This document shows, piece by piece, positions 32,221 to 43,523 of a stretch of 64,000 bases of DNA (position 1 is its first letter; the number at the start of each line of letters is the position of its first letter). The position numbers and the translations under genes are program-made. This stretch comes from Phymatolithon calcareum (Eukaryota > Rhodophyta > Florideophyceae > Hapalidiales). The notes beneath the pieces were generated by a model. It saw only the letters and a list, made by a program, of their open reading frames with translations. It was not told where the DNA came from and ran no database searches. The stretch lies in assembly GCA_977006965.1 (NCBI GenBank), contig OZ345376.1, forward strand, positions 248,001 to 312,000, written 5' to 3'.

Positions 32221-33835
32221 ATGCCTACTGACGCTGTCCAGAAAAAAATTCAAAAAAGCGAGGTGCAAACGCTATCGCATGGTGTCAAAATCAAGGGTCA
32301 GCTTGTTCTCGATGTGCGCAATTTCTTTAAAAAGGAGAAAAAAGAAAAGCGGCTATCTATAGGAATTGCTAACAGATTGAAAAGAACAATGGCAGCTACT
32401 AACCTCGGTCGGAATATTGTATTAAAAATCAAGACACAGGGTGATGTTGACAAGTGGATAATTGAAGACTATCAGGTCGAGGACCGGGAAAGAGATACAG
32501 CAATTCCAGCGGAGTTTGCTGGTATTTTTCAGGACATCGTCCATGACATGTACTTGCAAAAGACCATAATACCTATGGTTGATAATATATTCAAAGAAGT
32601 ACAAAAAAATTGGCAGAGAAGGAGCTGCAAGACGGGATCACAGTGGTCTTGAAAAATGGATCTGGGGACGCACCAGCTCCTACAAATTCATGAAAACGAT
32701 CGGCTTCACGTATGAACTGAAAAAATCACATTACGAGTACACCCGTGAAAGGAATGATATCATTGCCATGAGAGAAGACTATTTGGAGTTGATTGGCGAG
32801 TATCGCCGACAAGGGTATCGAGTTTCCTATCAGGACGAAACTTGGGTTTTCAAGAACATGTCTCAAAAATTTGTCTGGCAGGACTCATTGTCCAAGACAG
32901 TTGACTCTAAAGTCCCTTCCGGAAGTGGTGGAAGAAGTATTGTCTGCCATCTCGGATCAGCAGAAACAGGGCTCTTGGAAGGCTGCTTTCTAATGTGGCG
33001 AGCATCTAAGGAAAAGAAAAACGCGGACTACCACACTGAAATGAATAGTGAAACCTTTTTTAAATAGTGCAACACAACAGTTTTTCCCAAAATAGCGGAT
33101 ATGGGGAAGAAGTGTGTGCTTGTGCTTGATAGAGCAACCTATCACACGGGTCTAACCGAAGACACAAAACCACCTACGACATCATGGAACAAACGCAGAC
33201 TTTTAAGTGCAGTTAATAGGTGGGGAGGACCTCCAAGTGAGTGGCCGGAGAATTGGGAGATCAAAAAGACAAAGTCACAATTGCTTGAATATTCGAGAAA
33301 AATCAAACCTTCTCCGAAGTATTTGATTCAAAAGCTTGCTGATACTTTTGTTACCGAGACATTCAACTGCAAAATAATATTCCTCCCTGTTGCGAACCCT
33401 GAGCTCAATCCAATTGAAATGGTCTAGCGTATCATTAAGCGCAAAGTTGCGACAGCTAACCTAAATTTCAAACTTTCAGAGGTCGAGGAGCTAACAAGAA
33501 AAGAAGTTGGAGATCTAGGGCCGAAGAAGTTCAAAAACTTCTATGAGCATGTTTTGAAAGAAGAGGAAAAGTATATTGACTTTTCGAAGGCTGCAGAAGC
33601 CGCGGATGACCACGGTTCTGAAGGTTCTGCTCAGGAACAGGAAGTTTTACCTTTGGAGGGGCCTCCCCCTGGTTGCTGTGCAATAGGTGTAGGCTGCATT
33701 ATGAAAGGAAAAGATGCTGCCCACAACTGCAAGGCCTGCGACAAGGCAGTCCACAAACTTTGCGTACATCTCATTCTGCTTGAGTAGTTTGTTGAGAATG
33801 AGTTTTACTGCTCTGAAAATTGCTACGGTGGATAA
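32221..33835 (+). pseudogene. Tc1/mariner (IS630-like) transposase with C-terminal zinc finger
   Basis: ATG at 32,221 opens a 144-codon frame, with a frameshift near 32,600. The catalytic domain then reads GYRVSYQDETWVFKN (first Asp), VLVLDRATYHTGL (second Asp) and LPVANPELNPIEMV (third acidic residue), the DDE signature of Tc1/mariner cut-and-paste transposases. TAG codons sit at 33,065-33,067 and 33,425-33,427, both where the family has Trp. The C-terminus continues to a Cys/His cluster, HNCKACDKAVHKLCVH, and after a third TAG (33,785-33,787) FYCSENC, giving a PHD-like C4HC3 spacing that is unusual for this family. At least one frameshift and three stops make it inactive. Typical TIRs were not recognised. 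Confidence 0.75.
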
Positions 33836-33839
33836 GATA

Positions 33840-34375
33840 GTGTCGCTCTCAAGCAATACAATACTTCTTCCTGAGCTAGTGGTAGAAATAGAGCGACTTT
33901 TATATTCCAGATAAATATCCGCCGATTTTGATGAGACGATGAGATAGCCCGAAAAACAATGCTATAACCTGCGAAAATCGATCGATACCCAGCTCTAGCC
34001 GCCGGAGCAGAAATAACGCCCGGTATCCGCTGGGCGACGGCAACGTTCGAAAGATGTTCGCCACCGTAGCTGAAGGTGTACGTTCGCGTCCAGTGGTGAG
34101 TGTCCTATGGGGAAATCGGAGAACGGTTTTTGGTATTGAAGAACAAAATTCTATAAAGGTTTTTACTGGTCAAAAGTGAAAAAAAATTAGATTGATATGG
34201 CCGTATTTTCGTATTCAAAATGCTGACACGAAAAATATAAAATAAAAACACAGTCGTCTTCGAATTTGCCAAAACAGAACGCTGCAATGAATATGGAAGA
34301 GTTTTTTCATTAAATCTATAAAAACGTTTTCAAATTGCACATATACGTATTTGTTCAAAATCCTTTTTTCTAAGT
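33840..34375. other. No recognisable gene
   Basis: AT-rich, with a GC-rich patch at 33,990-34,090 (ccgccggagcagaaataacg). Only one minus frame of 60 codons occurs. It separates the Tc1-like element from the LINE array and may contain the lost end of either. Confidence 0.3.
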
Positions 34376-34377
34376 CC

Positions 34378-36180
34378 TTAATTATCGAGAATATACTTTA
34401 TTACTGCACTTTGCGGCAGCGCTTCCCTGAGTCCGTTGTAGAGGCTTATGAGTTGACCAGGGTCGTTTCTGTTCCTAAAACCTCCGCGGAAGTATAAGGA
34501 TTCCTCTTTTGGCGGGATAGTCCGTGAGCTAACTATCTTTTTCATCATTATTTCGAGTCCAGCAATTTTTCTTTCCTCATGTTTAGGGAACATACGGTAC
34601 AAGGGGCTGAGCAAGCCTGCAATTTCGGCCTATGTTCTTCGGTTTCCGTGTCTATGCCTGAGAATATCGACATCTGCGCATGTCCCTATGTTTGGGTCGG
34701 GGTGTCTAATGTTGTGGCAGTCAGCCTCAGCGAACAGTCTCGGGGCGAACAGGACAGGAACTGTGTTATAGGGGGATCTAGTATGCGGTGTTAGTCGGTC
34801 CGCTGGGCTGGGTGCGGTGAGCACTGCTGTGCGGGCTGTTAGATCAGGCTGGACATGAACTCTCAGCTTGGCAGGCCCATTTGGTGTAAGCGCGTTGCGT
34901 GTGGCAGGTTTTCTCTTCGTGCTTACTGCAAGTGCTGGCGTCGGCTGGTCTTGCTCTTCCTGGAGAGTTGAGGTGAAAAGGTCGCTGTGTACGCCTGGTT
35001 TCGGTGACCGCTGTTCCGACTCCCCGCTGCGCATTCGAGTGCAGATTTCGGCTTGCAAAGAGAAACAGTTTGTTTGAGCTGTGTGACCGCATTTGTCAGC
35101 GCTTCCATCTTGGTCCTTTCTGAGCTTTGACTCTTTGTGACAAGATTTGGCGTATCAGGCTTGCTGCCTATGCCGTCGCTGTTTTCCATTCTCGCTTCCT
35201 CCAGCTTAATATCCAGGCGCAAAACGGGCCTGCCGCAAAAAGAATTTCCTGTCACGACGTTGGGCTCGTACCGCACTGCATCGGCTTTGACCTTGCAGTG
35301 CCAAGGCGTCCGGAATTTTACATTTGGGACAATGGACATGTTGTCGAGAACTGTTGAATCTCGACTTCCATTTGGAACTATGGGCTTTCTGTTTGTTTCC
35401 GATCGGCAGAGACAGAAGAATTTTGGGCTCTAGTGTATGCCGTCGTGAGTTTCTCGATATGCCGTCGTTTTCCTCATCTGTCGGTGAGTTTTTTCCATGC
35501 AGCTCTGTCGAGGGGTATTCTTGCTCTTCTTTCGCACGGGGAAGTGGGCTTCGCCATTGCAGTTTTCAGTTTCGGCTACCAAGTGAGAACCTGGATCTCT
35601 GCTTAAAATTGGGGCCTTCTTGTCGGAGACGTTCTTGGGGGTCACGGTGGTCCGTTCAAGTGCTGTGTTTGGCCTGATTTTGTTCGAGAAATCTTGGTTT
35701 CCTTATTTTGGCGTACCGTCGTTAGTGTCTTCGTTCTTCGTCGTTTATTTCTCTCTGTTCCTCTCCTTTCAGGGTAGCACGGGTGCTACGCAAGAGGTAA
35801 TATTCTTTGGGTCGGTTTCGTTGTCGGCCTTTCACGCGTGAGGGGCAGCGGTGTTTCTTCTGTTGCCCTGCGACTTCGGCTCGCAAGGGTCGCGGCCGAG
35901 GGCTGGACTTTGGCGGCCTCTGCTCTTTTTTTCATATTTCGGGTAAGAATGGTTGATTTCGTAATTTTGTCCCGGAGTCGAGTTTCGTCTGGGTCGCTTT
36001 TTGCGGCGATAATTCGTCCAAGTTCCTCCTTCGGCGTCTCCCGCTTCGTCCCTCCCCATTCGAGGTCAGAATACACGCTTCTGCGCGCCTCCTTCCGCTT
36101 ATCACGGCTCTTGCGTTTTCTTTCTGTTTGATATCTCCCACTCTTTTCTCCTCTCTAATCTCTTGCGTTTTCTCACCCAT
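34378..36180 (-). pseudogene. LINE array copy 1: ORF1 only
   Basis: The frames from 36,180 down to 34,378 repeat the ORF1 of copy 2 in order: an N-terminal basic segment (EACILTSNGEGRSGRR), KRAEAAKVQPSAATLASRSR, a cysteine region ending FCGRPVLRLDIKLEEARMEN, then the conserved C-terminal block SPLYRMFPKHEERKIAGLEI and YFRGGFRNRNDPGQLISLYN. It breaks off at 34,378, before the endonuclease. ORF1 proteins bind element RNA. The 5' edge abuts the end of copy 2 with no spacer. Several frameshifts are present. Confidence 0.7.
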
Positions 36181-38750
36181 GCTGCGTCGGTTAATTTTGA
36201 AGGGGTCTTCAGGCTCTTCTCAGCAACCTCGCCGAAGTGTTCCACATAGGAAGTGTCGCACTTTTGGCGACGTTTATTTTCGGTTCGATGAGTTTACGTA
36301 GATCTCCATATGCTTAGACTCGAGACCGACATGAGCACACCAGTTGATTCTTGGCTTATTCTGGCGCACACTTTCCCGTCTACAGTGATTTTTCGCTTCA
36401 ATCCTTCCTCTTTTCTGCCTAGGCTTCGCTAAGACGTAGTTTCTCTCTCTTGGGCGTCACGTTTTCTTGCTCCGTCTGGTCGATCTGCTCGCTGAGCAGA
36501 TCGTGATGTTTCATGTAAGAAATATCCCTTTCTGTGTACCGAAAATCTTCGGCTTTGCATTCGTAGTTTGTCTTTTACCCGATTTCTAGTTTCTCCTTCA
36601 GTAGCCGCACAGCAAAATGTTCTTCCAGCTGTGTCCTCCTGATTCTCGGTGGTGTGATTTTGCAGAGCGACGTCATTCGGTTTTGAAGACGGAGTGCAAA
36701 GCGTCCTAGTATGACGGAGTAGAAAAAACCTTAAGCATGGTTGATTTGAACATGGACGGATCTCGTCCACGGGGTGAAGTGCAAGGCTTTCTCCCATCGA
36801 CATTGTACGAGGGTCTTGTAGATCGTTAAGTTCTTCATTGTAGTCCCTTGGCATTCATTCCAATATCTCGAAGACCGAGGATAATTCCCTTCGCTTTTGA
36901 GATTCGTTTCAGCGTTGCGTGTTCAGTGACACCCGTGTTCTCAACGGTGGTACCTAGGTATTAGAGCCATCTTGTTTCATGGAGCACAGCCCCCTTCTAG
37001 CTGGAATTTTTTGCTTCAATAAACCGGGGTAGATGAGGACTTCGCTTTTTCCATTCTTCGTGTTCTACGTCATACCTTTCTCCCTGGCCCATCGAGTCGC
37101 TGTATCGAGGAGCCATTGCATTCCGTCGGAGTTATTAATTGCAGTTGGACGTCCTCTGCAAACAGGATCGGGGAGTACTTTGACATATGGCCGGGTGCCT
37201 TCTGGATCATCTCAGCAAATGTGTCCGTGAACATGTTTTAGAAGCACGGACTTAGCGGGCAGCCCTGGGGAGATCCGCGGTCGATCAGAAGCCATGTCTT
37301 CTGTTCGTCGCCCGCAGTGCAGACCCATGACGGTTTCAGAAGGTATCCGATCTTGTCTGGTCTAAGTGCCGTTCCACGGGTGTTCGAATTAGCGCCTCCT
37401 TGATGCCTTCGAGGATAGCTTTGGATATCGCAAACCGGTGCAGGGTGGGCTTCCAGGCCGTATCAGCTCTGCAGACGTTTGCTATGTGGGCCGTGAACAA
37501 ACATGGGTGGACTGGAGCCCCCAGCGCGCGATTCATGCCTCATCTCTTGCTCTTGCGTTTCAGTATTCTGCTGAGCGTGTTCTTGGTTTTACGCGGGAAT
37601 TGGTCCTCTAGGTATTCTACGAACGTTTTGTATTGATATTTCTTCGCTTTTCGGACTGCGGTCCGCATTTAGTTCTGGAATTTGAGATATGTTGACATGT
37701 CATCTGCATTCTTGGTTCGCATCGCTTTTCGGTATAGTTTGGTTCGTTCTTTTGCTTTGTTTTCAAGCGGTCACGTCCAAAAAGACTCGTATCTTAGAGA
37801 GCATCTCCGCGTATCTCTCCAAGGTTTTGATATCAGGCGTCGGAACTCTCCGTACCACTTGTCAAGCTCCTCTTGATTTTTGCAGGATTTCAGCTTGTCC
37901 ATCATCTCGGGTCCCCAGCTTGCCATTGCTTCGGAAGCAGTCTTGGCACGGTCCGCGCTCTTTCTCGCTGTCGCTGATACGAAGGACTCGACGAATGCGG
38001 GAGCAGGTTTTGCGTGCTCTACCCTCGTGGCGACTGGGATGTGTCCAGCTCTTATTCCGTCTCACATTCCATTTGGCGTTTCGACTCTTGACGTATCCGT
38101 AGACTTTGTCAAGAACATGTCATTATTGCTGTTTCCTACAGGGGATCGGAAAGTGGCCTCTGTTGCTGTACGGATTTGCCAGTTGACGGTTGCAGCCCAT
38201 TGGACCAGGTGTCGTTCTCTGGTTTTCGATTTGGAGTCCCAATGTTGATGCCGCGCGTTCAAGTCTCCCATAAGGATGGACTTCCATATGCAGTTTGTAT
38301 GAAATATATCAAGGCATTGTTTAGTTTCGGCTTTTGTCGCAAGAGGTGAGATGTAGGCCATCGCTACATTAATTCCTGCAGTTACTGAGATAAGCAGTTG
38401 AACGGTGGGCGTGGCGTCTCGGTAAGTGACTTTGGAATCAATTCCTCTTCTCGTGACCAGGGCTATACTCCCTCTCGGTTTGGACAGAGGGGGGTCCGGC
38501 GAGTCGCGGAGAATTGTTGGTAAGATACCTTGAGGGATTCGTCTTGTTTCTGTCAGGTCTCGGTTATTCCGAGTATGTCTACTGCATGGTCTTGGAGCAA
38601 TATTTCAACAATGCGCGGTAATTCCGGTGAACCACCGTCGTTAAACGTACAAATCTTTAACTTCGTGTTCGGAGTCATTGAGTAGCACAAGAGGACGGAC
38701 CTTTTTGCCATGCCGTCATGGGGTTTTTTCTGCATCTTGGGCTACCACGT
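36140..38750 (-). pseudogene. LINE array copy 2: ORF2 (endonuclease, deleted RT, C-terminal domain)
   Basis: The endonuclease starts KICTFNDGGSPELPRIVEIL near 38,660 and carries IALVTRRGIDS, ILMGDLNARHQHWDSKS (the GDxNxRHxxWD motif, frame 38,361-38,062) and NNDMFLTK. A linker rich in Lys/Arg follows (KPWRDTRR, KKYQYKTFVEYLEDQFPRKT). RT has its fingers and motif A removed by a clean deletion: ALRPDKIG is joined directly to YLLKPSWVCTAGDEQKTWLL near 37,345, followed by DRGSPQGCPLSPC. The C-terminal domain (LVQCRWEKALHFTPWT and MTSLCKITPPRIRRTQLEEH) is readable to about 36,430 and the tail (YVEHFGEVAEKSLKTP) to about 36,200. With no RT palm start it could not have moved since the deletion. Confidence 0.75.
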
Positions 38751-38759
38751 CCGAGGGGG

Positions 38760-41340
38760 CATGTGCGTCCTCTTGTTTATAGTCTTTGCCTTCCGCCATT
38801 CGCTCGTTGTGATGGACCTCGGCGGACTGAGTTTTCAGAGCTAGGAAGTCCTCTATGTTATCGCCTTGTTCACCTTGGCCTTCGTACGGGGTGCGATCGT
38901 GATCATCATGGTTCTGATTTTTGTCACGGGTTCTTAAGATTTCAGTTTCCATTATCATTAGCACTTCGTTCGCCAGTTTGAAGTTCTCTCGGTACCACTT
39001 CCATGCGTTGACGTCGGCCTTCCTGCGGCACAAGATCGTATTCTCGAGCGGATGGCGCGTAGTTTTCTTGCTCTGCGTTCCTTGCCGAGCACATTTCTCC
39101 GTTTCGACACGGTGTCACTGCATATACTGAACTTTGGATCTTATGCGAGGCGCGTAACACGCAGCATGGCAACGGTGCGATGGACGACCGGCTCGTCCGT
39201 TACCACCTCTAAGATTGCCCCTCCGATGAACGATAGTCCTCGTGTCGCCGTTTGCGGCAGCGCTTCCCTGAGTCCGTTGTAGAGGCTTATGAGCTGATCA
39301 GGATCGCTTCTGTTCCTAAAACCTCCGCGGAAGTATAAGGGTACCACTTTTGGCGGGATAGTCGGTGAGCCAGCTGTCTTTTTCATCATTCTTTCGAGTC
39401 CAGCAACTTTTCTTTTCTCTTGTTTCGGGAACATACGGTACAAGGGGCTGTGCAAGGCTGCAAATTCGGCGTACGTTCTTCGGTTTCCGTGTCTATGCCT
39501 AAGAATATCGACATCAGGGCACGTCCCCATGTTTGTGTCGGGTTGTCCAGCGTTGCGGCATTCCGCCTCAGCCACCAGTTTCGGGGATGGCAGGACAGGA
39601 ATTGAGTTTCGGGCAGGTCGAGTGGGCGGTGCCAGTCGGTGTGCTGGGCTGGGTGGGGTGGGCACTGCCGTGCGGGCTGTTAGAGCATGCTGGGCATACA
39701 CCCCCGGCATGGCCCATTTCGTGCACGTGCGTTTGGTGTTGCAGATGGTTTCTTCGTGTTTGCAGCAAGTGCGGTGGTCTGCTGGTCTTGGTATTCTTGG
39801 CGAGCTACGGTGCAAAGGTCGCTGTGTACGTCTAGTTTCAGTGAGCGCTATTCCGACTCCACCTTGCGCATTAGAGTGCGGACCTGTGGGGTGTTAAACG
39901 CACAAGTTGGCACACTGGCTGTGGTCGGGTTGTTCCCTGGCAAAAAGCCGAAAGCGCCGAGGGCGCCACGAAGCGGAGAGCTTCTAGAAAAAGAATTGGA
40001 TGGAGAATGACTTTGCAATATGAGAAATAGAACAATGGAAGAATCTGGAAGCCGCTTCGCGGCTTCCTAGCCCGCCGTAGGCGCCGCTGTAATGATTACA
40101 GTGTAAGTACCTGTAATATGTAATCTGTAAGCAGCGGTTCTAGAGTTTGCCCTTGGTGATCCTTCATGGTGTAAGTACGTATCGAAACCTACGGTACTGT
40201 AATTAATGTAATGCCATCTGTAAAGGCTTGCTGTAATTGCAAGCTGTAATGACAATTTGAATGGAGCTAGTCTTATAGGAAATGGAGGGTATGATAGTCG
40301 ATGTTTTCCATCCTTGTTTCCGCCAGATCAATAGCCAGACGCATGATGTGCCCGCCGCAGAAAGCATTGAAGTCAGGACATTGGACTCGTACAGCACCGC
40401 ATCGGCTTTGGCCTTGTAGTGTCAAAGCGTCCGGGGTATTGCATTTGGGACAACGGTCCTTCTTTCGATTACTGATGAATCTCGACTTATATTCAGAGAT
40501 ATAGGCCTTTTTCTGGTTCCCGATCGGCAGAGACAGGGGAATTTTGGGCACCATTGTATGCCGTCGTGGGTGTCTCGATATAGTTTCGTTGTCCTCTCTC
40601 GTCGGCGAGTGTTTTCTACGGAGGTCTGTCGAGGGGTATTTCTTGCACTTCTTTCGCATTGGAGAGTGAGCTTCGTCATCACATTTTTCGATTTCGGCTA
40701 CCAAGCGGCGAGCTGGATCTCTGCTTAAGATCGGGGCCTTCCTGTTCGGGAGGTTCTTGGGGGTCACCGTGGTTGGTTCAAGTGCTGCGTGTGGCTCGAG
40801 TTTCTTCAGGTTATCTTGGTTTCCTTCTTCTGGCGTCACGTCGATTGTTTCTTCGTTCTGGGTCGTTAGCTCATTTTTGATCGTCACCTTTGGGGGTAGC
40901 ACGGGTGTTACGCAGGGGTTATATTCTTCGGGTCGGTTTCGTCTCAGATTTTTCACGTGTGAGGGACGACGATGTTGCCCGTGTTGCCCTGTGAGCTCGG
41001 CTTGCAAGGGTCGCGGCCGAGGGCTGGGCTTTGGGGGTCTCTGCTCTTTGTTTCATATTTCGAGAAATTATGCTTAATTTAATTATTTTTTGTCTCGGCG
41101 ACGAATTTCTTCTGGGCAGATTTTGCGCCGTTAGTTCGTCCAAGTTCCTCCTTGGTCGTCTCCCGCGTCGTCGGTCTCCATTCGAGGTCAAAATACACGC
41201 TTCGGCGCGCTTCGTTCTGCTTATCAAGGCTCTTGCGGTTCCGTTGCACTTGCCTTCCCTTCTGCCGCGCTTTTCGCCTTCCACACTTTCTGGACCGATC
41301 GGGGATCGGTTTGGGCGGAGAAGTCAGCATGTGGTTTCTT
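38760..41340 (-). pseudogene. LINE array copy 2: ORF1
   Basis: Starting near 41,330, the frame has SVYFDLEWRPTTRETTKEEL, then TPKAQPSAATLASRAHR, then a long frame (41,007-40,273) with CPKC, several further cysteines and FCGGHIMRLAIDLAETRMEN. After a 0.4-kb insertion it resumes in the 224-codon frame 39,815-39,141 (SPLYRMFPKQEKRKVAGLER, YFRGGFRNRSDPDQLISLYN) and ends in an acidic tail (39,033-38,716). The CPKC ... C ... C ... FCGGH pattern may form a zinc-binding RNA-contact site. It resembles no CCHC knuckle exactly. Confidence 0.7.
39885..40290. mobile_element. Foreign insertion with hairpin and TGTAAT repeats inside LINE ORF1
   Basis: Copy 1 has about 130 bp of ordinary ORF1 where copy 2 has about 400 bp of unrelated sequence. 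The insert contains a near-perfect hairpin, ggaagccgcttcgcggcttc with c following (9-bp stem, 3-nt loop, about 40,050-40,070), a neighbouring GC-rich inverted motif (ccgccgtaggcg) and at least six TGTAAT words between 40,087 and 40,250. No open frame spans it. Clustered GC-rich hairpins of this kind are common in organellar DNA, so an organelle-derived insert is possible. No target duplication was identified. Confidence 0.5.
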
Positions 41341-43030
41341 TTGAGGGAGAAATTGTAGGTTTTTATTTTAGAAGCCCTCAACGCCGGTATTCACCAACAC
41401 CAGAGCAGCTTCTCGTTCATACTGCCATCTCATTACCCAATCAGATCACATTACACTATCATTTCTTCTAACATATGGATTTCCAAGGCTAAAAGTTTGT
41501 CAATCGCCGTTTTCGTCCCTTTTTCCCAAGATTTTCTGCTCTTGGACTTGTTAAATTTCGTTGTTGAGTTTTCAGATTCTCTTCCGCGACCTCGTTGAAA
41601 AGTGCAATGTACGACTCTGCTCTTCGCGGTGGAAAGCGGCCAAAGAACCACTTGACTGCTAGGAGTTGGTGTTTCCTGGATCGAATTTGTAGTACAGGGC
41701 TTACTTTCTCCTTAGTATCGACGGCAATTTTTCTCTCTTTTTCTCCTTCCTTTTCAATCCATTCCGGTTGTCGGCGGTGGCTCTCGTTTTTGTGGGTCAC
41801 TAGCTCTCGTACGGCTCGCTCGGTACTGCCTCTTAGGAGCTCATGCTCCTGCAGATAGCGGATATCCCTCTCTGCTTGCTGTATGTCCCCCTCTTTTCCT
41901 GCGTAATTTTCTTCCTTCTCGATTTCGTCCTTCCCTCGTATAATCCTCTGTGCGAAGTGCTCTCCGAGTTGCGCTCTTCTTATCTTTGGTGGAGTAATTC
42001 TGCAGAGGGCTCGCATTCGGGCGTGCAATCGTTTCGCGTAGTTACCGAAGGCAATAGAGTAGAACAGACCCTCCGCTTGGTTAATCTGCGCTTCGACTGA
42101 GTTTGTCCATGGTGTGAGGTGTATCGCGTACTCCCATCTGCATTGCACAAGAGCCTTGTACATTGCTATGTTCTTGGTAGTAGCTAGTCCTTGCGCTTGG
42201 ACTCCCAGGTCTTTTAGTCCCATGATGATTCCCTTCGCCGCGTTGATGCGCTTTAGTGTTGCGTGGTGGGTTACTCCCGTGTTGTCGATCGTGGTTCCCA
42301 GGTATTTCAGTAGGCGGGTTTCGTGGAGCTCCTGGCCTGAGAGCCGGAACTTGCGTTTGAATAGATAAGCACTTCGCTTTTTCCTTTCTTAGTGTTCCAT
42401 GTCATTCCATTTTCTGTGGCCCGGCTCGTCGCCGTATCCAACAGCCATTGCATACCATCGGAATTGGCGCCTTGGAGCTGCACGTCGTCCGCGAAAAGTA
42501 TCGCGGGGTGCTTCAACATATGTCGAGGTGCTTTTTCCATTGCTAACGCGAATGTGTCCATGAACAAGTTGTACATGCAGGGGCTCAGGGGCGATCCTTG
42601 AGGGACTCCTCGGTCAATAAGGAGCCAGTTCTTTTCCTCGTCTCCGGCCGTTGTAATCCAGGATGGTTTAAGCAGGTATCTGACCATCTCCGCTTAGTCT
42701 GCGGGTAGGCATCTGTCCACACGCTTCTGGAGTATGTCCCTAAGAACCCGATCGTAAGCCGCCGAGAGATCGAGAACGGCTACAAAGCGGTGTCCCTTCT
42801 TCATTGTGCTCGTGGACATTAGTATTGCGAGCTCTATCCCACTATTTCTTTGTAATCCTAATTGGAAGTGGTGAAACTTGTATCGGCTGAGTATCGCCGA
42901 GTCCATGGCAGCGTCAATTATTTTCCGCATTTGGCTTAGGAGCGATATCGGTCTGTAGTTCCCAGCTTCGTGTGTCACTCCTTTCTTGTAAATCGGAATC
43001 AGCGTCGCGGTTTCTTTTGACCATGGCCCT
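41340..43030 (-). pseudogene. LINE array copy 3: RT, C-terminal domain and 3' end
   Basis: This is the best-preserved RT in the window. Fingers AGNYRPISLLSQMRKIIDAA, motif A with the catalytic Asp in FVAVLDLSAAYDRV, then after one stop LLIDRGVPQGSPLSPCMYNL and the catalytic FADDVQLQ are all readable (42,978-42,307). The C-terminal domain follows (42,223-41,489: WEYAIHLTPWTNSVEAQI, LAVKWFFGRFPPRRAESYIA). The 3' end after 41,489 has the conserved peptide string LALEIHMLEEMIV and the terminus tacaatttctccc at about 41,350. ORF1 and endonuclease are missing beyond 43,030, a typical 5' truncation. Confidence 0.8.
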
Positions 43031-43059
43031 ACAGAGGGCGTTTAATATAATTCAGAAAA

Positions 43060-43430
43060 ACATCTTCGTGAACGAATGCATCCAGATATTCACGTACACT
43101 CAAAATGCCCCGTCGTAAATACACTCAAACTGCACAAGCATTCGTTGGCTTAGAACTGTACTCGTGAGACAGTTCTGGGCAGCGAATGTCTGACACTATC
43201 TCGGCACGTATACTAAGTTTGTAGATTTTCTTGAAAACATTCGGCGAGATCAGGTCCTCATAGCGCAGCCCTGCTTAAGAACTACTTTCGCTTCACTCCA
43301 ATAAACTGAACTACGGATTCCAAGACCCAAAAACTCGCCGAAGTTCAGAAATCCAAAGCATCGTATTCCATAGAGAGTGAAAGTGGTGAGGATTGCCCAC
43401 TCTCACACACGGCAAGCAAAGCCTATCTTC
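43060..43430. other. No recognisable gene
   Basis: Mixed sequence with no open frame worth naming. It lies between the truncated 5' end of LINE copy 3 and the tRNA-like element. Confidence 0.3.
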
Positions 43431-43437
43431 CACCTGT

Positions 43438-43523
43438 GGTATAGTGGTAAAACTGCATCCGGCCACCTGTGCGCATTTTTCGGTATGATACAGGAAGGAA
43501 TTTGAGGTCGCCGGTTCGGGTTC
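43438..43523 (+). repeat. tRNA-like SINE head
   Basis: ggtatagtggtaaaactgc at 43,438 resembles a pol III A box and ggttcgggttc at 43,513-43,523 a B box, about 60 bp apart, as in tRNA genes. The stems of a real tRNA do not form: the T-arm and acceptor pairs are lost. A second copy in inverse orientation with better boxes is at 62,157-62,229. It is likely a SINE derived from a tRNA. Confidence 0.45.

Noticed and set aside
32221-33835. Stop-codon recoding (TAG read as Trp)
   Set aside because: The intact zinc-finger gene ends in TAG and the transposase also has a frameshift, so decay is simpler.
31800-34330. Terminal inverted repeats of the Tc1-like element
   Set aside because: Only short matches in direct orientation (tttcaaatt) were found near 31,847 and 34,330; these are AT-rich chance words.
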